38,460 nt of DNA from positions 1 to 38,460 of the forward strand of contig NZ_LUUK01000178.1 in assembly GCF_001644025.1 (NCBI RefSeq). Direction: 5' to 3'. Positions 33,348 to 38,460 of this stretch are shown piece by piece. Origin of the DNA: Methylomonas koyamae. Lineage in GTDB: Bacteria; Pseudomonadota; Gammaproteobacteria; Methylococcales; Methylomonadaceae. The notes below the pieces were generated by a model. The model was not told the origin of the DNA, made no database searches, and was given only the letters and a program-made list of their open reading frames with translations. The number at the start of each line of letters is the position of its first letter. Positions within the stretch are counted from its first letter, which is position 1. The position numbers and the translations under genes were made by a program.

Positions 33348-35491
33348 CCGGCCACCTTGATCTGGCCTTGCCGCAAGGCTTCCAACACATGATCTTTCGG
33401 ACCGTCGGCGACAATGTGACCGCCGTCCATGACGATGACCCGGTCCACCAGACTCAACAGCGAAGCTTTGTGGGTCACTAGGATCAGGGTCTGATCGGAC
33501 AATTGCGCCGCGAAGCGCTGCTTGAAGGCTTCCTCGCTGCTGTTGTCCATCGCGTTGGTCGGCTCGTCCAGCACCAACAGCGCCGGCTGCAACAGCAAGG
33601 CCCTGGCCAGCACGATGCTTTGGCGTTGGCCGCCCGACAAGCCGGCGCCGCGCTCGCCGACCGGCATGTCGAAACCGAGTGGATGGCGGGCGGTAAACTG
33701 CGCGACGCCGGCCAACTCCGCCGCCCGCAGCATCGCCGCGTCGTCGACGTACCCGGCGCCGAATACGATGTTGTCGCGCACGCTGCCGAACATCAACGCG
33801 TTATCCTGCGGCACGTAGCCGATTTGGCGACGCAATTCGGCCGGATCAAGTTGGCGGCTATCGCAACCGTCCAACAAAATCGCGCCTTGTTGCGGCTGGT
33901 ACAGCGCCAGAATCAATTTCTCCAGCGTACTTTTGCCGGAGCCTATCCGGCCGATCACGCCGACCCGCTCGCCGGCCCGAATCTTGAACGACACATTATC
34001 CAAGGCGGGTACCGGCTGGCCGGGATAGCTGAAGCCGACCCCGCGAAACTCGACCTCGCCGGCCAGACGCGGCCGGTGCATATAATCCTTACCGGCCTCG
34101 CGTTCCACCGGCAGCTCCATCATCCGCCGCACCGAGCCCAGGGCCATCCGCGCCTGATGATAGCGGGTCAGCAAGGCCGCGACCTGGCCGACCGGCGCCA
34201 AGGCCCGGCCGGCCAGCATCGTGCATGCCACCAAACCGCCGGTGGTCAACTCGCCGTCGCCGATCCGGTACACGCCGGCCACGACCAGCAGCACCGCCGC
34301 CAGTTGTTGAAAGAACGCGGTCAGATTGACGGTCAGACTGGTGTACAAACGGGATTTAAGTCCCAGCCTCGCCAGCTCACCGATATTGTTTTCCCAGCGC
34401 CGTTGCAACTGGCTGGCCGCGCCGGTGGTTTTAACGTTTTCCAAATTAGTCAGGGCTTCGATCAAGGTCGCCTGGTTCTCCGCGGCGTAGCGAAACATCG
34501 TATCGACGGTTTGCCGCAACGGCGCCTGCAAGGCGATGCCGGCCAATACCGCCAGCGGCAATATCGCCAACGGAATCCAGGCTAGTGGGCCGGCAATGCT
34601 GTACACAATCAATACGAACAGCAGCAAAAACGGCAGATCGACCAAGGTCACCAAGGTGGCCGAGGTCAAAAACTCGCGGAAGGCCTCGAATTCGTGCAAG
34701 CGGTTAGCGAATGCGCCGGCCGAGGCCGGGCGAGCTTCCAGCCGGATGTTCAGCAATTTTTCGAAGATGCCGGCCGACAAGACGATGTCGGCGCGCTTAC
34801 CGGCGGCGTCTATAAAGTAGCCGCGCAACAGCTTCATCGCCAACTCGAAGCCGAACACGATCAACACCCCGAGCGCCAGCACCCATAGCGTTTCCAGCGC
34901 GTGATTCGGCACCACCCGGTCGTAGACGTTCATGAAGAACAACGGCGCCGCCAACGCGAACAAATTGATCAGCAACGACGCGGCCAACACCTCGGCGTAG
35001 ATCGGCCATGCGGCGTAGACCACATTGCGTATCCAATGGCCGGTCCGCGCCGCGCCGAGATCGGCGGTTCTGGCATCGAAGCGGTGATTGACTCGAACGA
35101 AGAAAGCCCGGCCGGCATACAGATTCTCCAGTTCGGCGCTGGGCAGCGTCTTCTCGCCGCCGGTTTCCGAAACGGCGATTCGACAGCTCTCCCCATCCTT
35201 ACCGATCAGCACGCAGGCGTGGCCGTCGCGGAGCAACAGCACCGCCGGCAGACTCAAGGCCGGAATGTCGGCCAGAGGCCGGCGCAGCAAGCGGGCCGAC
35301 ATGCCGGCCCGCTCGGCGGCCCGCCCGAACAGCGCCGGCGTCAGTTTGTGATCGACCAAGGGGAGTCCCGCGGTCAACGCCGCCGGGGTTTGCGAAATAT
35401 GCAGGTGCTGGCAAACTGTCAATAAGGCGGCCAGCAACGGATCGTCGAAACCGGTGTCCTGGGTTCCGGCTATCGTTAGGTGGTCGAGCAT
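33344..35491 (-). CDS. Type I secretion ABC transporter (LapB type) with inactive C39-like domain
   Basis: 715 residues. The N-terminal 130 residues resemble a C39 peptidase but the catalytic Cys position is replaced (FDDPLLAALLTVC) while the GHACVLIG strand remains, so this is a non-cleaving C39-like domain, as in RTX exporters. Six membrane segments follow (about 160-440) and then the ATPase with Walker A GRIGSGKST, Q-loop, signature LSGGQRQ and Walker B LLVLDEPTNAMD. It would export a large RTX-type adhesin or similar protein. It opens a four-gene operon. No substrate gene is visible in the window. Confidence 0.94.
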   Translation of the reverse strand: MLDHLTIAGTQDTGFDDPLLAALLTVCQHLHISQTPAALTAGLPLVDHKLTPALFGRAAERAGMSARLLRRPLADIPALSLPAVLLLRDGHACVLIGKDGESCRIAVSETGGEKTLPSAELENLYAGRAFFVRVNHRFDARTADLGAARTGHWIRNVVYAAWPIYAEVLAASLLINLFALAAPLFFMNVYDRVVPNHALETLWVLALGVLIVFGFELAMKLLRGYFIDAAGKRADIVLSAGIFEKLLNIRLEARPASAGAFANRLHEFEAFREFLTSATLVTLVDLPFLLLFVLIVYSIAGPLAWIPLAILPLAVLAGIALQAPLRQTVDTMFRYAAENQATLIEALTNLENVKTTGAASQLQRRWENNIGELARLGLKSRLYTSLTVNLTAFFQQLAAVLLVVAGVYRIGDGELTTGGLVACTMLAGRALAPVGQVAALLTRYHQARMALGSVRRMMELPVEREAGKDYMHRPRLAGEVEFRGVGFSYPGQPVPALDNVSFKIRAGERVGVIGRIGSGKSTLEKLILALYQPQQGAILLDGCDSRQLDPAELRRQIGYVPQDNALMFGSVRDNIVFGAGYVDDAAMLRAAELAGVAQFTARHPLGFDMPVGERGAGLSGGQRQSIVLARALLLQPALLVLDEPTNAMDNSSEEAFKQRFAAQLSDQTLILVTHKASLLSLVDRVIVMDGGHIVADGPKDHVLEALRQGQIKVAG

Positions 35492-35543
35492 GAAGGCGGG
35501 GAAAATGATTGAATAAGTGACGGTATCGACGGTTTGATCGGCA

Positions 35544-35549
35544 ATTATA
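35544..35549 (-). promoter_or_regulatory. -10 box of the type I secretion operon
   Basis: TATAAT is perfect on the minus strand, giving a leader of about 45 bases before the exporter ATG. A good -35 is missing, so an activator may be needed. Confidence 0.45.
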
Positions 35550-35844
35550 GGCTAGTTGGCGCGCGGCGGAGAAAATCGCCAGTCGCTGGGGCGTAATGGT
35601 CTCTGATAGGTAGCAAGCTTGACGCCGGCAGGCCGCTAGTGGAAAGCACCGAAAAGCACACCGGCGCCAGAGACATGGAGTTGCGAACGACTGAATTCTG
35701 ACGATCAGTAACCGTAATTCAATGATTACCAGCATTTCATATTAACTGAGGGAGGCTCTATTGCAAGACCTGACCCCGTTTTTGGACTACGCGTTTTATT
35801 GCGAGCTCCGTCTGCACCACCTAAATTAGGCCCATTTTGCATCT
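35550..35844. other. Spacer between the secretion operon and the AT-rich island
   Basis: About 295 bases, no convincing gene. GC content falls from left to right, marking the edge of the island. No terminator was identified for the HEPN-like gene. Confidence 0.4.
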
Positions 35845-36321
35845 TTATTTATTACAAACATCAGAGAGGTACGGAAGAATCATGGCAAGTTTATCTTCAC
35901 CAAAATGAACGGTCTCCATTTGCATCTCGTGGTTATACCTGATTTTAATAAAATGATCGGATATGGATCTTATTAAATCATCGATGTTTGTTGTTATATA
36001 CTTAGCTTGAAATCCATTTTTAATTATGTCTGACTGCATAGCCCATAATTCGATCAGAGAGTGATTTCTTGGAGCTTTTTTGCCATCCTTCTTTAACAGA
36101 AATTTCAGATACATTTCACAAGCAAAACACCCACAAACGACATGGGGAAACACTAACAGCTGGTTCTGCTCAGCAATTGGAACGGTTGAGTTAAAGCACC
36201 TAATCGACGCGTCCCTAAACTGGTTTGCCCTAGCGACCATGTCATCTAAGGCGTCGGAGTCCGGATTTTTCGACGGCACTCTAAATGAGGCTAAGTGAAA
36301 CGTGCATTTTTCATCAGTCAT
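35845..36321 (-). CDS. HEPN-like domain protein
   Basis: 158 residues, AT-rich relative to the neighbours. The core HVVCGCFACEMYLKFLLKKDGKKAPRNHSLIELWAM looks like the HEPN pattern: a helix with an E-x-YLKxLL motif, then a short loop with a conserved His-Ser-Leu-x-x-Leu, and helices ending in IRYNHE, which resembles the Rx(4)H-like or R-Y-x-E region of HEPN nucleases. HEPN proteins include toxin RNases and nucleotidyltransferase partners. No antitoxin of a known type is adjacent. I am not certain that the catalytic residues are kept. Confidence 0.6.
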   Translation of the reverse strand: MTDEKCTFHLASFRVPSKNPDSDALDDMVARANQFRDASIRCFNSTVPIAEQNQLLVFPHVVCGCFACEMYLKFLLKKDGKKAPRNHSLIELWAMQSDIIKNGFQAKYITTNIDDLIRSISDHFIKIRYNHEMQMETVHFGEDKLAMILPYLSDVCNK

Positions 36322-36378
36322 CCGTATCGCCTAAACGACAAACAAAGTCCTTGCATAGATAGGGATACCATGTAGTGG

Positions 36379-36442
36379 AGCTAACCGGCTCTGCGCAGCT
36401 TTATCCCGCTGCATCCAGCAACTGAAAGGAGCGAGGTTGGGC
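36379..36442. repeat. attC-like recombination site (weak)
   Basis: On the minus strand a GCCCAAC box (RYYYAAC match, 36436-36442) and a GTTAGCT box (one mismatch to GTTRRRY, 36379-36385) bound a 64-base element with an internal stem (GCAGC...GCTGC). The size and box layout are those of integron attC sites, but no integrase is in view. Confidence 0.3.
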
Positions 36443-36448
36443 GCAGAA

Positions 36449-36913
36449 TTAGAAGCGTTCCGTACCTGCACTTTTGGCTTCCTTTCTCGGATTATGTGGC
36501 CAGCAAAAACTGTAGCCAGAAACAGTATGATTTTTCTTCATGTCGTCTGAAATGTTCACCACAAGCTTGAATAGACTACCCCACGTTGCAATTGGAATGT
36601 GCTTTCCGGAAGGGTGCTCAGGCTTGAAATCGAGCTCAATGGTCGCGGAGGCTAACCAGTTTTCCGGAATGCCCTTCGCAGAAAGATGCTTATTTAGGAT
36701 TGAGCTGTAGCCGGAAACCAGTTTTGAAAACTCTGAACTTGCTGGGAATATTGATTTCGTAAGGAGATCAAGGCGAACTATTTGAACACCACTCTGTTGC
36801 GCAAGAAGACAAAGTTTTCCAATACCCCAATAGCCACCTACATCGTTGTTGCGGCTTATGAACGAACCATATAACCCGGATGCGATGTTTTTGAGCTCCT
36901 TCCGTCGTGCCAT
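36449..36913 (-). CDS. Unknown protein in AT-rich island
   Basis: 154 residues, AT-rich. A GAGGT ribosome-binding site precedes the ATG at 36913. The N-terminal KELKNIASGLYGSFISRNNDVGGYWGIGKL is striking and is probably the conserved part of its family; a mixed alpha/beta body follows with several polar residues and one Cys near the end. There is no signal peptide or membrane helix. I do not recognise a function. It is co-oriented with the HEPN-like gene 127 bases downstream and may be its partner or an independent cassette. Confidence 0.65.
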   Translation of the reverse strand: MARRKELKNIASGLYGSFISRNNDVGGYWGIGKLCLLAQQSGVQIVRLDLLTKSIFPASSEFSKLVSGYSSILNKHLSAKGIPENWLASATIELDFKPEHPSGKHIPIATWGSLFKLVVNISDDMKKNHTVSGYSFCWPHNPRKEAKSAGTERF

Positions 36914-36927
36914 GGTGAACCTCTAAT

Positions 36928-36944
36928 TAATCGAGCTCCGATTA
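36928..36944. promoter_or_regulatory. Possible operator of the unknown island gene
   Basis: TAATCG-agctc-CGATTA is a perfect 6-base inverted repeat placed 15-31 bases upstream of the ATG at 36913, near a second copy of TAATCGGAG at about 36953. It may be a self-regulation site. Confidence 0.3.
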
Positions 36945-37232
36945 GCGATAGCATAATCGGAGGAATGTTGACTTCGAAACGAGCGATTTGGCAAGCTAAT
37001 TTCACAATTGAAGGCAGCTTATCTGCATTTTTTGTCTATTCAATTTCATCGTCATTGACCTGCTTAGGGTCGATTACAGTTATTAACTGTCAACACTAGA
37101 CTCCCATTCACCGAGCGCTATTGGTTATTCGAAAACATCAACGGCTACAATCCTGTTCCTTATTCAAACTTCAAGTACTCGCCAGGCACCCCATTCAATG
37201 CCAAGGCCAGGTTTAAACGATCAGACGCCCCC
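36945..37232. other. Spacer between the island and the ABC permease operon
   Basis: About 290 bases with no gene, promoter or terminator that I can support. It is AT-rich on the left and returns to the genome norm on the right. Confidence 0.4.
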
Positions 37233-38345
37233 TCAATACATCCGCTTGCGGAACAACCAACCCGCGCAGCTTAGCGAGGCCAAGCCGATCAAGGCCATCG
37301 GCCAGTATTGATGCAGCAGCGCCGGGCTGTCCAGGCCTTGCAGGAATACCCCGCGGACGATGACCAGAAAGTAGCGTAGCGGATTGAGCAAGGTCAGGGT
37401 TTGCACGGCTTCCGGCATGTTGGCGATCGGCGTGGCATAGCCGGACAGGATCACCGCCGGAACGATGACTAGAAAGCCGCCCAGCAAGCCTTGCTGCTGA
37501 GTCGTCGACAGCGAGGAAATCATCAGGCCGACCCCGACGATCGCAAACACGTAGAACACGATGCCGATATACAAGGCCGTCAAACTGCCCAGCAGCGGCA
37601 CCCGGAACCACAGCACCACCATGACGATGCTGAAAGTGGCCTCGAACACGCCGATCAAGAAGCCCGGCACGGCCTTGCCGACCACGATTTCCCTCGGCGT
37701 CAGCGGCGTCACCAATAACTGGTCGAAGGTCCCCTGCTCGCGCTCGCGCGCCACCGACAGCGAAGTCACCAACATCGTTACCACCAAGGTCAGCAAACCG
37801 ACGATGCCCGGCACGATAAACCAACGGCTTTCCAGGTTGGGATTGAACCAGGCTCGGGTCCGCAACTCCGCGGCCGGCAGCGGCAAACCGTGGTCCCTGG
37901 CCCAGGCGATGTTGAAATCGGCGATCACCGTTTGCGCGTAGCCTTGGGCGATTTGGGCGGTATTCGAATCACGGCCGTCCAGCAGGATTTGCACGTCGGC
38001 CGGTTGGCGGCCGCTCAGCAGGTCGCGGCTGAAATGCCGACCGATATGCAACACCAGCAATACTTGCTTGGTATCCAGCACTTCGGCGACTTCGGCCTCG
38101 CGCCGCAAGCGCCGCGCCTCCCGAAACGCCGGCGCGCCGCCGAAGCGAGCGATCAACTCGCGCGAGGCGATGCCGGCGTCTTCGTTGTACACCGCGATCG
38201 GCACTTGGTTGAGATCGTAAGTGGCGGCGTAGCCGAACACGAACAATTGCACGATGGGCGGCGCGATCAGCACGAAACGACTTTTCTTGTCCTTGACCAG
38301 ATCGAGGAACTCCTTGACCAGCATTGCGTAAATCCGCCAAAACAT
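37233..38345 (-). CDS. ABC-2 type transporter permease (YhhJ-like)
   Basis: 370 residues. The N-terminal membrane helix (about 24-42) is followed by a large periplasmic region (43-175), then five membrane segments. The start MFWRIYAMLVKEFLDLVKDKKSRFVLIAPPIVQLFVFGYA and the FIVPGIVGLLTLVVTML and EREQGTFDQLLVTPL motifs are typical of the YhhJ/YbhR permeases of drug or macromolecule export systems. It would pair with a second permease (38349 on) and an ABC ATPase outside the window. Substrate unknown. Confidence 0.92.
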   Translation of the reverse strand: MFWRIYAMLVKEFLDLVKDKKSRFVLIAPPIVQLFVFGYAATYDLNQVPIAVYNEDAGIASRELIARFGGAPAFREARRLRREAEVAEVLDTKQVLLVLHIGRHFSRDLLSGRQPADVQILLDGRDSNTAQIAQGYAQTVIADFNIAWARDHGLPLPAAELRTRAWFNPNLESRWFIVPGIVGLLTLVVTMLVTSLSVAREREQGTFDQLLVTPLTPREIVVGKAVPGFLIGVFEATFSIVMVVLWFRVPLLGSLTALYIGIVFYVFAIVGVGLMISSLSTTQQQGLLGGFLVIVPAVILSGYATPIANMPEAVQTLTLLNPLRYFLVIVRGVFLQGLDSPALLHQYWPMALIGLASLSCAGWLFRKRMY

Positions 38346-38348
38346 CGT

Positions 38349-38460
38349 TCACTCCAAGCGGCGCGGCGCCCGCCACCAAGCCAGCGCCATGAACAGTGCC
38401 GCCATCAAGGCCAGCGCCAGCGCGTTGGGGACGACGACTTCCCAGACGTTGCCGGCCAGA
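38349..38460 (-). CDS. ABC-2 type transporter permease, C-terminal fragment
   Basis: The last 36 codons of a gene that begins beyond the window. The hydrophobic tail (NALALALMAALFMALAWWR) is a final membrane helix followed by a basic end (RAPRRLE), as in YbhS/YhhJ-type permeases. It is 3 bases upstream of the next permease, so the two form one operon and probably one heterodimeric pore. Confidence 0.72.
   Translation of the reverse strand, partial: LAGNVWEVVVPNALALALMAALFMALAWWRAPRRLE

Noticed and set aside
32277-33392. 371-codon plus-strand frame opposite the membrane fusion gene
   Set aside because: Antisense shadow of a real gene; Gln/Arg/His-rich composition, no domains or ribosome-binding site.
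33503-34585. 360-codon plus-strand frame opposite the ABC exporter
   Set aside because: Same reason: antisense to a conserved ABC transporter with clear motifs.
1-38460. CRISPR arrays, tRNA or rRNA genes
   Set aside because: No regularly spaced direct repeats, tRNA cloverleaf or rRNA sequence was recognised by eye; a covariance search would settle tRNAs.

Overview
The window looks like the chromosome of a GC-rich gammaproteobacterium that fixes nitrogen, most likely a Methylomonas-like methanotroph. That assignment is inference from gene order and protein flavour (rsmB/DUF4390/ntrYX; dacC/ybeD/lipB/lipA; nifEN followed by NifX, DUF269 and a CCE_0567-type protein). No methane-oxidation gene is present.

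Layout. 1-4231 (+): end of rsmB, a DUF4390 secreted protein and the NtrY/NtrX two-component pair. 4309-4854 (-): NlpE-like envelope protein. 5336-6279 (+): rplM-rpsI with a clear promoter and a perfect terminator. 6494-6910 (-): conserved protein of unknown function. 7201-12174 (-): a tightly overlapping operon of unknown lipoprotein, DHA2-type MFS pump, NodT-type outer membrane factor and EmrA/HlyD-type adaptor, with a divergent LysR gene (12338-13216, +). 13213-14582 (-): truncated haemoglobin plus a 2Fe-2S/FAD/NAD reductase, divergent from a Cys-rich winged-helix regulator (14829-15455, +). 15553-19387 (+): dacC, D-amino acid aminotransferase, ybeD, lipB, lipA. 19388-20503: RRM-like protein gene, a strong hairpin and a possible small RNA. 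20504-29111 (-): long nif operon nifE-nifN-nifX-DUF269-CCE_0567-fdxB-2Fe2S ferredoxin-TPR protein-two proteins of unknown function flanking a DUF4213/DUF364 protein-GlcF-like Fe-S protein, headed by a sigma-54 promoter with a NifA-type upstream site. 29158-29998: mostly empty, perhaps with a decayed transposase. 29999-35491 (-): LapB/LapC/TolC-type type I secretion operon with an embedded LuxR-type regulator. 35845-36913 (-): AT-rich island with a HEPN-like gene and an unknown gene, separated by an attC-like structure. 37233-38460 (-): two ABC-2 permease genes, the second cut by the window end.

How the parts fit. NtrYX and the sigma-54/NifA promoter both belong to nitrogen and redox control. 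NifE/NifN form the FeMo-cofactor scaffold, NifX carries the cofactor precursor, and the ferredoxins and GlcF-like protein suggest a dedicated electron or maturation route. The haemoglobin plus reductase could act as a two-protein equivalent of flavohaemoglobin, useful in an organism exposed to NO. dacC, the aminotransferase and the lipoate genes are housekeeping. The secretion operon, efflux operon and AT-rich island are accessory. The best candidates for something undescribed are the nif-distal Fe-S/DUF364 module, the haemoglobin-reductase-regulator unit and the HEPN island.
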